Notes under the pieces: generated by a model
The model's database searches: none
Told to the model about the DNA's origin: nothing
The model's input: the letters and a program-made list of their open reading frames with translations, nothing else
Program-made: the position numbers and the translations under genes
Part shown: one piece after another, positions 24,374-37,633 of the stretch
Numbering within the stretch: position 1 is the first letter of the stretch
Layout: each line of letters begins with the position of its first letter
NCBI GenBank assembly: GCA_026874595.1
Contig: CM049311.1
Coordinates: 11,375,676 to 11,439,675, forward strand
Length of the DNA: 64,000 nucleotides
Direction of reading: 5' to 3'
DNA from: Sipunculus nudus
Taxonomy: Eukaryota > Annelida > Sipuncula > Golfingiida > Sipunculidae

Positions 24374-24585
24374 AGTAGACAGTAGCCAATTAAACTATGG
24401 ACCTCAACATTTATTCGGAGCTGAAGTAAGATAAAACACAAAACATGCTAAAGTCAATCTTTTTTTATTAGGTTATAATTCTAACAATAGCGATAGTATT
24501 TTGACTTGTTAACAGTTGTTTGTGAATGCAAAGGGGATGATTACTCATCAAGTAATGGAAGACATTCCATAGAGATCGTGGATAA

Positions 24586-24591
24586 AATAAA
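24586..24591 (+). promoter_or_regulatory. Candidate polyadenylation signal
   Basis: AATAAA, 213 nt after the stop of receptor 23501; a plausible 3' UTR length. Confidence 0.35.
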
Positions 24592-27500
24592 GCCAACTTA
24601 CTTATTTGTATCAGTAACCTTAAGAACTACCTAAAGTTTACCCTTGCACGTGGTACATTACAAACATTATCTACTTATAAAGAATGTGACTACGATATCC
24701 ATCTATGCTGAAATACAAAAATGTGCTTTCCTTGAACGATACGAAGTGGTAGTATTGTAATACATGTGAATGGTCTCATGATATATGAATTTATGATTTA
24801 TTGTGAGATATGGTATATCAATATATATCAGGTTATGAAGCTCGATGTATTATTGTATGAAAAATATAAATCACACCAGAGCTATTTTATTCTTTTAAAA
24901 TCAATCTTTACTAGAAATACCTATTTAACTCTATAACGGAATACTGACGACTGCCATACGAAACAGCACCAAGTGATTACCAGTAACTCTGGAATGGAAC
25001 AAGCTTGAGTATAACAAGGCCTTCCTAAATAATTAGACTTAATGTAGGTGTAAATCTCTGAATGGGTATTTACAATAACCATTTCAGACATTCTCACCTT
25101 AAAGACGTTATGTGGCACTTCCGTGTTCATCTGACTAACAAAGATAACCATTACTATGTCATTGGATAAACCAAGTGCAACAAAAGTTTGCATCTACGAG
25201 ATTCCCGATATTACGCCCAGCGGCCAAAGTACTATGTATTATTGTGTAACATATAGGTTACAACAGGGTTAAAAATTTTCGGAGAGAGGGCGCTTGAATG
25301 GACCGAGCAAGGCTGCATTCATAACTAGCTCTGTTTTTCTGTTCAGTTTACCAGAGACACAAACATTTAATGTTTGCAAGATTTTGCAACAGACCAACTT
25401 AATTACTTACTACACTGAATATTTAGAGCTTCTGGGTAAAATAAATATAACAGACCAAACATTTGTCAAATAATTTCACTGAATAGAGAGAGCTAGGTGC
25501 TTCTATTGAAGTTTGTGTGCACTGAACCACAGGAAGGCCTTCTGACCAGAGTTGTCATGTGAAAGTAATACCCGGTTATTACCTGTGTACTTTACAAAAT
25601 ACTGAGTATTTCCAAAATAAATTCCAAACAAGGCTTTTTGATTCCATACAAGGTTGCAATGCATTTGCAAGTGTAATAGTGTAATACGTGCAAATGATGT
25701 AGATGGTGCCCAGAAAAAAATTTTAAAAAAATTTGGTGGGTGTATGTAAAATCAAATGAAGCCAGGATAAAACTCTTGTCAGAAGGGTTATCACTGAGAA
25801 GCAGATATATTCAATTATTGGACAGAAACCCATACATTAGTAAAAAATAAAAAAGGAATCCCCTACGTCAAAATCACCGTGGCTGATATACCACTCTCTT
25901 TTGATAAACAATGCATTGCAGAACACATGCAAAACAAAATACAAGCTTGAAAATTGCTCAGAGGTGAAATATAAGCATGAGAAAACAAAGGAAGGTCTTT
26001 TTATCAACTATAACAATGGAAACAGATTTCCATTTGTTAATGCTTCTATAAACAAGGCTTTGCCAAGAATTTGCCAGATTGGCAGAATCAAATGTATATA
26101 ATCTTTCATGAAGACCAGTTCCATGATGAGACCTGTGCTGTTTGAAATAAAAAGTCCACGAGGTAGCAAGCAGTGCGAGTGTTATATTATTGAAAACGCA
26201 CACAGCTATAATTTCCTATGCCTTCCCATGAAATTTGAAAAATGTATAGACGGACATTCAAAAGTGCGGGGCATGCCTTCCAATACAGGTGTGCATGTGA
26301 GCATAGGCAGGATAGACTAGCAGAGGAAATCTTCAGTGTAAACATGAAGTTATTACTAGAGATTTAGGAAAAGATTTACATTCAGGAGAAACTGTGAGCA
26401 GGAATGAAATAAATATCATATATCACATTCTGATTGAAAAAGCCGAACAAATACCAGAATATAAAGATATTAAAAGATATATATATATATATATTCATTG
26501 TTATATGGAATGATACTTTGACTATGGAAGGCATTATTGATTTATTGAAAAATTATGAGAAACCAAGTGAATACTTTCTATACTGTTGTATCCTGATGAA
26601 ACCATATCTCTCTATTTGTGGGAGATTTAAATGGAAATGTAGAAGATAGAAATTACTGATTAAACTTTTGAAACCATGGACGTTCTTAAGTCCCCCGAGT
26701 GTAAACGCATGACTCACATGGCCGACTTTAAAAATCTCAACTTTGTGTAAAATATTAGCCAAGTGACAGATCCCCTTCAATAAAGTTACTTAATAAAGTG
26801 GCAAATGTATATCAGATGAAGAATGTGTAGACATGTATTCACAGATGTGACAATAGCTAAGGCATTCTTGTTTGAGATACAGGGTCTATATGAACCAAGC
26901 TTTGCCAGATTTACAGCTTGTCTAATCCACGAGCCATCCTACAAGAAAAAAAAAAGATGAAAATTATTATATTAAACAATTGTATAAAAATTTATTAAAA
27001 TTATATTTTAAAAAATTACTACAGAAATTATATTGCTGTACTTTAATTTGATTGACATATTATCTTATATATGGGTTAGTTTTTTTTATAAATTTAAAGG
27101 CTTATTTGTATGGATGAGATAAACTGCCACAAGCTTAATGCAATATCGGTGACAGTGACAGTTGACTTGTTAACGGGGCGGTTTATTCACTGATTATCGC
27201 TCATGTAACGACTGAAAGAATGACGTATATACGTGTACCTACAGTCTACTGACATGTCATATCATCTTTTTCCTATAAAACGGGACGATAGTGCAATAAA
27301 ATTGTCACTGTCACAGAATTTGGCAAAATTAACGTGTTTAATATGATATATGACGTGGTGTCCGTTTTGGATAGCGAGGGCGCTTCAAGTATTACCAGAG
27401 ACGGTATCAGCCGTCTCATCTATTCTATGTCTTCCATATACTTTGACAAACATATAAAATCTTACATGATGTTTTACACATTGACACCATTATTTATATG

Positions 27501-29220
27501 CATTTTCAATAAATCGTTTGCTTGGTCAAAATCGATTTTTGGGAACAGCCCTCAAAACATTGCATATGGCGGCGCCCATGTACCTCGTGATTGTCCATTA
27601 ATTCCCTGAATCGTTCGGACTAAGTTTCCGACATTTAATCGGCGACGATCTTTTACCTAGCAAATGTTCTTATTAACCCAAGGAATGACTGACGATTCAA
27701 AATACGTCGATTCACGATGGAGAAGCCAGGGATGGTCAAATCTGTCCACGCACGAACAGTGATCCCCTCCAGCGAAATCGGATAAACCTAATTATGGTCC
27801 TGATCAAATGCATCCTCATATTATACCATAAAAGTGTCCAGAAAATATAATCAGGTCTTTTCCTTAATGGCCGTTTGCCCTTGCTGTCGTATTTATCAAC
27901 GCATTCGTCAACGGTCGATCAACTATTACATAACTCATGGCAGATTGTTGAAATATTATGGCTGTAGAAAACCTTGACTCCTCAGAAAGCCTAAGAAGTA
28001 ACACATGATTTCAGGTATTTTGTACCCAAAGACATGGGCATTTTATTGATTAAAAATAGCAAACTTAATCTAAATAAAGCATGATGATCGGTTACATGGA
28101 AAACAGTAAGAAAACGCAAAGAAAACAAAACTGGATTCAAATGAATAAAGAAAAATAACTTAAAGTACCTCTTTTAACATGGTAGCCAACACCGTGTTAG
28201 GTTAGGAATAGGACTTTGGTCGGCAGGACCGTCAGCAGAAGATTGTAAAAATATAAATAATAAATAGCATTTATATATTATTTTCACAAAGATTTAAACT
28301 ACTGTCACATGCAATTCGTTGTACATCCAAAAATCTTCTCCGAAATTACTCCTATTTGGTACATTTTTGTTCATTAGACAGAAACTAACTATGAACGATA
28401 TAATTTAAAATATCTGATATTGCTGTTGACCAAATATCCTCCGCTTCCATTTATTGTCTGCCATTTACGTATAATCGAGTTTAATCAATAGCGTTTGATC
28501 TGTTAAAAATTTAAGGAAATAAAGAAAGCATATTTCCCTTTTTATTTTCACGCGATGAAAATATAATTTTGCGAAAGAAATACGAGCATTTCGAATAATT
28601 TACTAAACAAATAATGCAGTCTTTGAAATTTTCTATTCTATAAGATAATTAATTTTGAATGAATATATCCAAAGTTTGCAAATCATTTGAATAATCGATA
28701 TATAGAGACGTCCATTCCTTGGTTAAATTCAGACTTTAGTTAGTTAACTGTTAGTACCCATATTTTAAGGAAACAATGTCCTTAACTGTGAACATAATCA
28801 TAATATTTTAGTTTATCCAAGCCTTTTCGACCAGTTATAATTGCCAACTTTAAAAAGTGCACATAATGACAACGAGAGTAAAGGCTTTTAGGAACTTTAC
28901 CCAAAACGGATAATATGAAATTAAGACGTCTGTTTCCATTCCCCATTATAATTCCAGTAACCTGAAGCTTTATTGATTTTTTAATGGATGGTACATAGCT
29001 CATTTGCTGCACTGTCCTTAGTAGTCTTAGATTGGTGGCAAAAAATAAAAACTGCAGCTGTACATATTGACTGTGCGGTACCGTCTAGTTCATTCATCAG
29101 AATTCATATATACGTGACCTGATGCACTGACGTGACAGCCAAGAAGGTTTCAGATTCATCTAAAAGCTATGGAGTGACATTGGACGGAAAATGAGACTGT
29201 CTCGTGTTTGTCGCTCCCCT
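24592..29220. other. Long intergenic stretch, no gene recognised
   Basis: Several open frames of 60-91 codons (24921, 25901, 26434, 27334, 28782), none with a known domain or consistent coding composition. An AT-rich core lies at 26940-27120 and a short TA run at 26478-26493. No receptor relic was found here in any frame. Confidence 0.4.
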
Positions 29221-29237
29221 TGACCTAGGGTATAGCA

Positions 29238-29724
29238 TTGTTTGATAATATTTTGCGAGGAATCCTGATACTGTGTATTCTCTTCGGAAACCTATTGACA
29301 GTTACAGCAATATGGAAATTTGAGTGGCTGCAAAAATATAGAAATTATCTAATCGTCGGCCTCTGCAGTTCACATTTGTACATTGGTATAATGTTGACAC
29401 TTGAATATGCAATGGACATTTCCGAACTTTATACAATTATAGCTACCTCACAACGGGTATCAGACTGAAATGAGAGCAACAAAAATGTTGGGCATGGTAG
29501 TTTTTCTATATTTTCTGACATGGACCCCAGCAGCTTTGTTCCATTATTATATCGATATTCGGTATGTATCGGCCTTTCTGCAGGCTGTAAGCGTCGTGTT
29601 AATGAATTTGGGAAAATGTAATTCTGCTGTAAATGCTTTGATTTATGCATGGGAGAACTCTGTATTCAGGAAAGCCTTCAGGATTATGCTTTGCTGTAAA
29701 GGATCAGTAGCTCCGGAAACCTAG
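29238..29724 (+). pseudogene. Internally deleted rhodopsin-class receptor, group D
   Basis: Two receptor pieces are joined. 29238-29460 encodes TM1-TM2 (LFGNLLTVTAIWKF, then LYIGIMLTLEYAMD). From about 29457 a different frame encodes the end of loop 3, TM6 and TM7 (EMRATKMLGMVVFLYFLTWTP, NSAVNALIYAWEN), finishing with a stop at 29724. TM3-TM5, about 330 nt, are missing and the two halves are out of frame. No ATG begins the first part. The 3' half closely matches the minus-strand receptor at 55338, including the ending LCCK...ET against LCCN...ET. A spliced product is possible only if an intron hides the junction, but there is no room for one. Confidence 0.9.
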
Positions 29725-31034
29725 AGTGTCAGAAAAGGTGAATTTCAAATATAGCAAAATGACTCAAGAGGTTCCCCTGGATTAGTCATGTGACCAGTGG
29801 TAATATTTACCAGAATAAACGCGAAGCAGACTGGTTCCCTTCAATCTTTCCTTCGAAATATTTTTTATATAAAATGACCCCTTGTTCACCGTTTGGTACC
29901 GTTTAATGTTCATTATATCGTTTAAGAGAAAATATCAAGAACTATCGATATGCATGAACATCGGCACGAGGACACCAAGAACTGTTCATTTTAGACGTAA
30001 AATGGGTTCACCTCCCGTAAAGATTGAGACACAAAGGCAAACAGGAAAATTTGGAAATGCTGAAAGATGAAATTGAAAAACTGAGACATTTAATTATCGC
30101 TGGCCCATGACCAAGACCTCATTCACAAAATAAAAAAGTGAATTTTCTTCACTCCTGGAATGTTTGCTATGTCTTATCACTTGTGAACCATATAATAAGA
30201 AGATTCAAATACATAATTTATTACTCTATCAGATTAAATGTGATAATAACCTGAGCATTTATTTCAAACGACCTTTTGATTGCATCAAATTGAGTACTGC
30301 GAATCTTTGTGGGAGGGAAACATGAAAAGACCGCATATCGTCACTCCATTCTACATACAACTAAACGAAAACAGCTGCCATTATTGGAAATGTGAAATTA
30401 ATGGTACTCTAATGTAAGGTCCTTCCCTGTAGCATCATTTTAGATAAACGGCTAGATTGGGTTGCCCCTCTTTTCTAATTGTATGTAGAACACGATATGG
30501 TGCCGAAGCTATGGTAGAAGGGTTTAGAAAACCTATGCAGTATGTTGCTTATACGAAAAACAGATATCCGTCATCCAATCTCAATTGGATGACATTTATA
30601 CATGGTTTGCAGTGATTACCAATAATTCCGCTAATATTATATTGCGTGTGACTAAATATTGCAGTACATTAACATGTGAAAGGATATTTAATTTTAATCA
30701 TTTTAAACCGTAGCAAAATCGCATGCAGTAAAAAGGGATGGCGTTTAGGATACAGGTTTGTGGGTTCGTTTCCCTTTCCAGCGTCGTCAGTATACGGTTG
30801 CCCATCCTCACCATGGAGTAAATGGGGTGAATGTAAGACAAATAACCTCTTTCGTCTATTAGGATTATTTTGGGTGTGACCTCACCAGGGGACCGAAAAT
30901 GAAACATTTGGTAACATTAGTATGATCTCAAACCACGATTTGATTCCTACCAATACGTAAAAGGTCAGCTGAAATCTTGACTAATAATGACCCTGAAAAG
31001 CGATGCGGGAACCTTTGCTAATGCCCAACGACAT
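29725..31034. other. Intergenic; possible short repeat fragment near 30740
   Basis: Around 30740-30785 the sequence 'ggtttgtgggttcgtttccc' resembles an RNA polymerase III B box as found in tRNA-derived SINEs. No full tRNA can be folded and no A box is convincing. The rest is featureless. Confidence 0.3.
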
Positions 31035-31925
31035 TTATATATATGGAAGAATAGCGATTTTCAAGAGCGTTTATAGGAGCATTATTCAGTGCCAATAGAA
31101 TGCAGGGCGTCATCGAAAGCATATTTTACATTCGTACTACTTTTTGTAATTTCAATATGAACATTTCAATGTTTTGAACATATCAATTTTATGAAAAATT
31201 CGTCTCCTTTCAATGTTTTGAACATATCAATTTTATGAAAAAGCTCGTCTCCTAACAATTACAAAATGGGTTTCCTTTTTGTTAGAAGCCTCATAAATTT
31301 AGAAGAATAGAAATAAGAAATAATATGAGGCCTCTGGAACTTCTACATACGTAATCGTGGCATCTAACATATTGTTTGTTCAGATATACATATCGATAAT
31401 TGTTGAAACAATAAAATCTCAACTAGTATGTTTCGCAAGATTTCAGCGTAAAAAGACACGAGAGCTACGAGTCTGTGAGATACGACCGTGAGACAGAGAC
31501 AAGATAGGTCATGTGAATCGAATTTATATTTATGAAAAAAAAACTGATTTTTAAAAACGTTTATATGAGCCTCATTTAGTGTCAATATAAACTAGTGCGT
31601 CAACTAAAACATATTTACATGAGAACTACATTTTGTAATTTCGATGTGAACATTTCAATGTTTTGTAAATATAAATTTTATGAAAATATTCGTCTCCTTA
31701 TAATTACGACAAGAGTTTCCTTTTTATTAGAAGCCTCATGTATTTAGAGGAATAGAAATAAAAAATAATATGAGACTTCTGGGCCCACTTTTACATACGT
31801 AAACAAGGTATTAAAATATTGTTTGTTCAGATGTACATACAGATAACTGGTAAGACCATAACATCTCCACTGGTATGTTCCGCATGATTTTCACGTTAAA
31901 AGCGCGAGATCGACGAGTCCGTAGA
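31035..31925. repeat. Diverged tandem duplication (two units)
   Basis: 31035-31510 and 31528-31925 align along their length, from 'cgtttatagga' through 'gaacatttcaatgttttg', 'cgtctcct', 'gaagcctcat' and 'gtttgttcagat' to 'gacgagtc'. They have diverged by substitutions and indels. The first unit also holds an internal duplication of about 46 bp (31168 and 31214). Not coding. Confidence 0.85.
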
Positions 31926-32382
31926 TAGCAATAATTAATGCTCATTATGGGAAATATCTCCTACATCAAATCCCTTCCTTCAATTTTCCTTCGGCTTTTA
32001 TGAGTATTATTAAACTGATAGCATTCCCTTGAAAGATTGAAGAGGTTAAAAGCTCGCGCAAAATATAATTTTTATATTTTAATACATATGGCCTGGGGCG
32101 TGGTCACCGTTCTTTGGCACATTTTTCAAATGTACCCATGCCAGTGTAAATATGCTTGCACTTATATTTTTCATAACTGATTTCAATTGATGGTTATATT
32201 TACTCTTTATCTAGTTTATACTTCAGTCGTATGGTCAGTTGCTAATTAGAGAAGGATAAGTAGCTACTGGAAACCTGCCTTGAGCATGACGTTGTATGCG
32301 ATAAAAAGGGAACTCACCTCTAAATGTAAAAGGAAAGGTTTTATCCAGAGGAATCACTCATGAGAACTCCGAAAAGAACGAT
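31926..32382. other. 5' flank of receptor relic 32383
   Basis: No gene or repeat recognised. Confidence 0.4.
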
Positions 32383-33125
32383 ATGCTACGCATAATTTCC
32401 TCAGTCTATTATAAAACACCAGCTCTTCATTTCTGTGAGCCTGCATAAGATTGATTTTTCTTTTTGGTTATCCCTATTATTTCAATAGGAATTATCATAA
32501 AAATTGCTGCTAATTGGAAGTTATATTGGCTACGTAAAGAGTCAATTGTCCTTATCTGTGCCTTGTCTGTAGCTGATATTTGTGTAGGATTAATCGGTGT
32601 AGTGTCTACCATATACTGCAAAGTAACATTTTGCAGATATGAATCTATCATACGTCTATCGAAATATGTAGGTGGCGTGACAACTCCGACAATTGGATTA
32701 ATGATTGTTCTCCCGCATGTTTATTCAACAGTTTTGTCAACAATGAATCAGTTACGGTTTTATTATTGGGTAATATGTGAGATATGTTGAGATTCTGATT
32801 ATAGAAGCCATTTTATATTACACTGAGGGTATTGTTCTATCTGTATTACTTTTAAATATCTTGTGCGCTGCCCACTCCCGGGTAAGGAGAATACGTCAAG
32901 TGACCTTTGCGCAGCAAAACGGAGCGGTACTGTATGTAACTAAGATTCTTGTCCTATTTCTCCTTTTACTATATTACAGCATATAACAAATTATCAAGAC
33001 TGAAATATCCTGAAGATTCTGAAAATGTTGGCATTTAAAATAATTCTGATAAACCGTCACCTGATGTTTTCATTTATGCCGGAGTAAGTTCATATTTTAG
33101 GAGAGAGTACAGGCGTTTTTTCTAA
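32383..33125 (+). pseudogene. Rhodopsin-class receptor pseudogene, group C
   Basis: The start MLRIISSVYY matches the N-terminus of receptor 23501, and the cysteine at codon 18 is kept. TAA at codon 22 and TGA two codons later stop it. TM1-TM2 follow (VIPIISIGIIIKIAA, ALSVADICVGLIGVV, then YCKVTF). The next part jumps from ECL1 straight to TM4 (TIGLMIVLPHVYS), so TM3 with the ERY motif, about 45 residues, is deleted. A frameshift near 32780 changes frame for TM5 (LYYTEGIVLSVLLLNILCAAHSR). TM6 is degraded, and the end VFIYAG-SS-FRREYRRFF is recognisable near 33070-33123. It has at least five separate lesions. Confidence 0.9.
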
Positions 33126-33983
33126 GATTAAAAGAAGTTTTATAATAAACCTCTGCCCGAAGAACTCGAAGGAAAAGATTGAGACATAGAATAAAAGATT
33201 CTCTTGAATGTAGATCATAAACACTTAACGTTACTGTTATTAGGAAAATATTATATTGACTCATCGAGAAATGTATTACGTTTACTTACATGACAAGTTA
33301 AAGACATTTCCATTTTCAGGTACATTAATTTTTTTTAATTGACACTATTTTCGCTTATTTAGGTAAACAGTTTTCACCGTATATCAATATCGCCAATCGT
33401 ATTTATATGCATGTGGTTAGAACAATTGACTTAATAGCTGACATATGACCATGGCCGCTAAGAAAAAAAGGGATTATCTTTAAATATATCAACGATTCCA
33501 GCGTGGGGATATTATGTATAACAGGACATTTTCGCGTGCATGTGCTTTTCGCATATTACGCAAGGAAGTCTCGATTCGGAAATTTTGCAAGCTTAAATTT
33601 AATGCAAAGCTTGTTTCTGATATTGGGACTGTGATTTTTCGGAATCTTTTTGAAATTATTCACTGACATTGGTGTGTAATTATTTTATTATAATAACACA
33701 TCGTGACTCATTACTAGTATCATGTTAATGTTAAAAAGGATTTCCTTTAAAATGTGAACACTGTTACTACGAAAGATTAATACAGTTTTTATTTGAATTG
33801 TTAAGAGGAAAAAATACAAAATAACTACGACATAACTGGTCTATTTAAGTAGCAAACATTTGGTATTTATAGATGGAGTTATTTATTATAGTGATCGAAT
33901 ACTCATATAGGCAAAGTTTTGCTCTTAGTAGAAATGGCAGACCGTTAACTTTCTTAGCATGCGCACTGTTATTACACAAATAA
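33126..33983. other. Intergenic, no gene seen
   Basis: AT-rich spacer. Nothing recognised. Confidence 0.4.
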
Positions 33984-34780
33984 GACAGAACAGAACAACA
34001 ATACGGGTATGATATTTAATCTGCACTTATTACAAATTATGCAATTGCGCTAGAACAATCAAAAAGCAGAAGTTAACTACTTGAAACACCGTCGGCTGAA
34101 TATCAATCTATTCATCAGTTTTATTAATATTATTTTTAAGACATAGATCTCTGTTACGGTGTACAAAGGTTTATTCATAAGGATACTTCCGATTCCGACA
34201 CTCGACGCGACGCAATTCAGGTAGAACTGCTTAATGAAATATGAAAGTCTCAGAATGAGGGAATCAGCAAGCTTTGCTTTAATTTAGCTGTACGCTTTAC
34301 AATCCAATTTGTTTCGCTGTCCTTTTCCCTTAAGGTCCGTCGGTGGAACCACTATCTCTACATAGTTCGGCAGTTCCGCATGAATGAGTGTGACAGAACA
34401 GAACAACAATACGGGTATGATATTTAATCTGCACTTATTACAAATTATGCAATTGCGCTAGAACAATCAAAAAGCAGAAGTTAACTACTTGAAACACCGT
34501 CGGCTGAATATCAATCTATTCATCAGTTTTATTAATATTATTTTTAAGACATAGATCTCTGTTACGGTGTACAAAGGTTTATTCATAAATAAACGCGACG
34601 CAATTCAGGTAGAACTGCTTAATGAAATATGAAAGTCTCAGAATGAGGGAATCAGCAAGCTTTGCTTTAATTTAGCTGTACGCTTTACAATCCAATTTGT
34701 TTCGCTGTCCTTTTCCCTTAAGGTCCGTCGGTGGAACCACTTTCTCTACATAGTTCGGCAGTTCCGCATGAATGAGTGTT
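33984..34780. repeat. About 400-bp tandem duplication overlapping a retroelement fragment
   Basis: 33984-34391 is repeated as 34392-34780 with very few changes; a 20-bp indel near 34174 is the main one. The second copy runs on into the reverse-transcriptase fragment without a break. The first copy contains the same retroelement tail and stops at 'atgaatgagtgt'. The duplication therefore happened after the retroelement inserted. Confidence 0.9.
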
Positions 34781-35040
34781 CTTACATGCTCGTCCCACAT
34801 TTCCTCATGTGATAGAACGTCGTCCATGTAGCAGATCACGTTCGGCATGTCGCTGAACAATTTCCGCATCATGCGAGTAAATACTGCTCTTTTCGTTATT
34901 ATTCCAAATGGAATGACCCTGAACTGGTTATATCCGTTAGGCTTTACGAATGCCGTTTGTCTCTAGATTCCTCCGACATCAGAATCTGCCAGTATTCTTT
35001 CGCGAGATCAATCTTGGTAAAGTATCGGCTTTGGGCTACT
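34672..35040 (-). mobile_element. Ty3/gypsy retrotransposon reverse-transcriptase fragment
   Basis: Read on the minus strand from 35040, the frames give the conserved LTR-retrotransposon RT path: a KIDLAK-YWQI segment, a QFRVIPFG segment, then RMMRKLFSDMPNVICYMDDVLSH with the catalytic YMDD. The first part is one base out of frame with the second (near 34960) and RNase H and integrase do not follow. After the DEHVRTL segment the sequence jumps to an unrelated lysine- and proline-rich tail, so it is internally deleted and dead. Part of the tail is duplicated at 33984-34391. No LTR was identified. Confidence 0.88.
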
Positions 35041-37633
35041 TTTTTTTGGATGGCTCAGAATAATTTTCTCTTTTTTATTCCAATGATTTTCTTTTCATCA
35101 TCGACATCACATGAAGTAATGAAATATTTAATGTTACAAAAAGGTCACGCATGCAGGGTTCGGTACGTATTATGATATCATTAACATGAAATAGAATAAA
35201 CTCACAATCTATATTTAATATATATTTACAAAATTAACATTAAATTGTCTAGGATGATAATAGAATATGCTACTCAACTTCAACTCAAGTTCGGATTTTT
35301 ATGGTTAGTGATTATTCATGTAAAACATAATTTTTATATCATGAGATACATTCAGCAATTCAATAGAAGCATACTTGTAATCCCTACGTCGCCCTTAAAT
35401 CATGACTAGGGAATACAGTGATCAGTCTCTCCTCTTTTTATATGATATGTCAATACGGTATATATAGGTTTTCAAATGGCTTTACCTGACAGTTTCGTCC
35501 ATGCACAAAATTAACAATTCCAGTGAATGCTAATGCTTAAGCCAAATTCACATGTTCTACATTTATCATCGTCTTCATACGTTTATTCAATTTATGCTGA
35601 AGAACACAAAACAGACACCCCTACTAAAAATGTTAATGAACAGTAGCAATAATTCATTTTTTGTTTAATATAGGTTAATAATAGATTAATAGCAATATAA
35701 TATTTTACAATTAAAGGGCTTCTATCTATCCAAATTTAAATGTAGGTCTACATTTCTGAAGGAGCACCGACATAAGGGCGCAGAACTGTTTAGTATTTTG
35801 GTCTCAGCCAAGCAACGTCATTTATATTTTTTGTTAATCTAACCAAACAAAATAACATTTACGGAAAATTTAACTGATCGAACGCAACAAACAAAATGCA
35901 ATGCAGATCCTGAATTTAAAAAAGGATGGTTAGGAACAGAGGATATTATATGCTCTTTTTTCTTTCATCTTTTATCCGAAAATTCTACCAAGAAACATAG
36001 ATCCGGTAATCACGTAATTGTTTAGGCCTAGGCAACATAAGTAACTCTGCTAATTAATAGAAAGCATCACTATATTTGTCAATCATGTATTGCTTCAACT
36101 ATGAAGCAATTATGATCATTTACTGATAGACAATATGTATTGGATGCCCTGAAGTGCTTTATTTATTTTTTTATAGATAAAAAATTATCAAGATCAATAT
36201 TCAACAATCATTCTAAAGGCCTACGTAAAGGAAATTCTTCCTTTAAATACAGAAACACTTTATTTCTAATCTATCGATTTCCGTATAGGTAAAGTTTTTT
36301 TTCACATTTTATACAGAAAATCAATAATAGATAATGCAAAAGTCGTTACAGTGAAGGAAACGAGGAGTCCTGCATTAATCACTATTTTAATTATTTGTTA
36401 TGTTATCTACTTACACCTTTATCTACTGTTAACTACTTACACCTTTATATATGGTGTAATCGATCTAAGGCTTTAGGTGTATTCAACTTCTAAGTGTTTT
36501 TGTGTTATCAAAGAAACAAGTCCAGCTATCATTGGTTGGTAAATTTTCAAAACGTTTCCCCCAATTTTGTTCTTTCTTATACTATATTAAATTTATTTCG
36601 ACAGTCAATTTTCTGATCAATACATTTATGTTTAGATATGAATGGGTGTCCGTTATAAGCCCTTAACGTGTCACAAGGCCGGAACGTTTTTAGTTTTGCA
36701 AATATTGTTGCATGCAAATTGAATTTCCTTCCGGTTTCTTCACACATCAAACATACATTTACAAAGAAAGACTCATTGTACGGTGCAGATATATATATAT
36801 TTATCCAAATAATCATTATATACAATATATACGAAGTTCAAAACAATGTCTGCAAATTATAAAACCACTTAAACGGGGCATACATTACAATGCAAAACGA
36901 TATATACTTATCTTCAACTCATAACCAATATGGCCCCATTGAAACGAACTGGCTCCGGGGTTGCTGTTAGGAGCCGAGCATTCCGTACACTGAAGAAACA
37001 TAAGTCTTTAAACTAAGTCCATGGTGTACATTTCTCCAAATAACGGTACTCCAGAAGATAAACCTGGGCCTGGTAATCGTTCAACAGTTCATCATGCAAC
37101 CCGTCTGTAAATGGTGAGTTTCAGGCTTTTATAACGTTTAGTCTCACGACGCGAGAACAGTGTGTGTTGTCTGTCTTTATTTAAAACGGGTTCTTTCTCA
37201 ACTGGAATAATAAAAGTTCTGTGTTCTTCTATGACTGCGATCTTTTTGTCCGTGTTAAATAAAAGCGTCTTCTGTGGTCCACTTGTTTTATTCTCGCGGC
37301 GTTCCATTATGACGATACGGATACGTGCGTCTCAATCACCGGTCGTCCTGCCCTTGTATCACAACTATCTCGTATTGACCCTGCACTTGTATACGAGCAC
37401 CATAAAATATCAACTGTGTTTTACTAATAGCTCTCTGAAAATGAATCCCGAATAGGTTATGTTATCTTAAATAGGTCTTTGGTTTGACAGGTTTTCAACA
37501 GAAATATGCAACCGCAGCTAAAAACATGCGTCTGTATTATGACTATTAACATTATTAAATACAACTTTGAACTAATAAATTCAAACCACTGCCTTCACTG
37601 TGAGAAAACTGTGAGACAGAGAAAATTCCATAC
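35041..37633. other. Intergenic, no gene recognised
   Basis: Very AT-rich at 35100-36900. A short duplication ('ctacttacacctttat') lies at 36408-36452. At 37090-37330 a 72-codon lysine- and arginine-rich minus-strand frame is present. It has no known motif and a stop just upstream. It could be an exon or retroelement tail but I cannot support either. Confidence 0.35.

Noticed and set aside
30740-30880. Thrombospondin type 1 repeat suggested by SPWSKWGEC
   Set aside because: The following TCG-x-G and cysteine pattern is missing and the frame is short. A SINE-like B box in the same place is a more likely but still weak reading.
37092-37330. Lysine- and arginine-rich minus-strand frame as a protein or second exon of 40819
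   Set aside because: No motif, a stop just upstream, and no clear acceptor joining it in phase to the exon at 40819.
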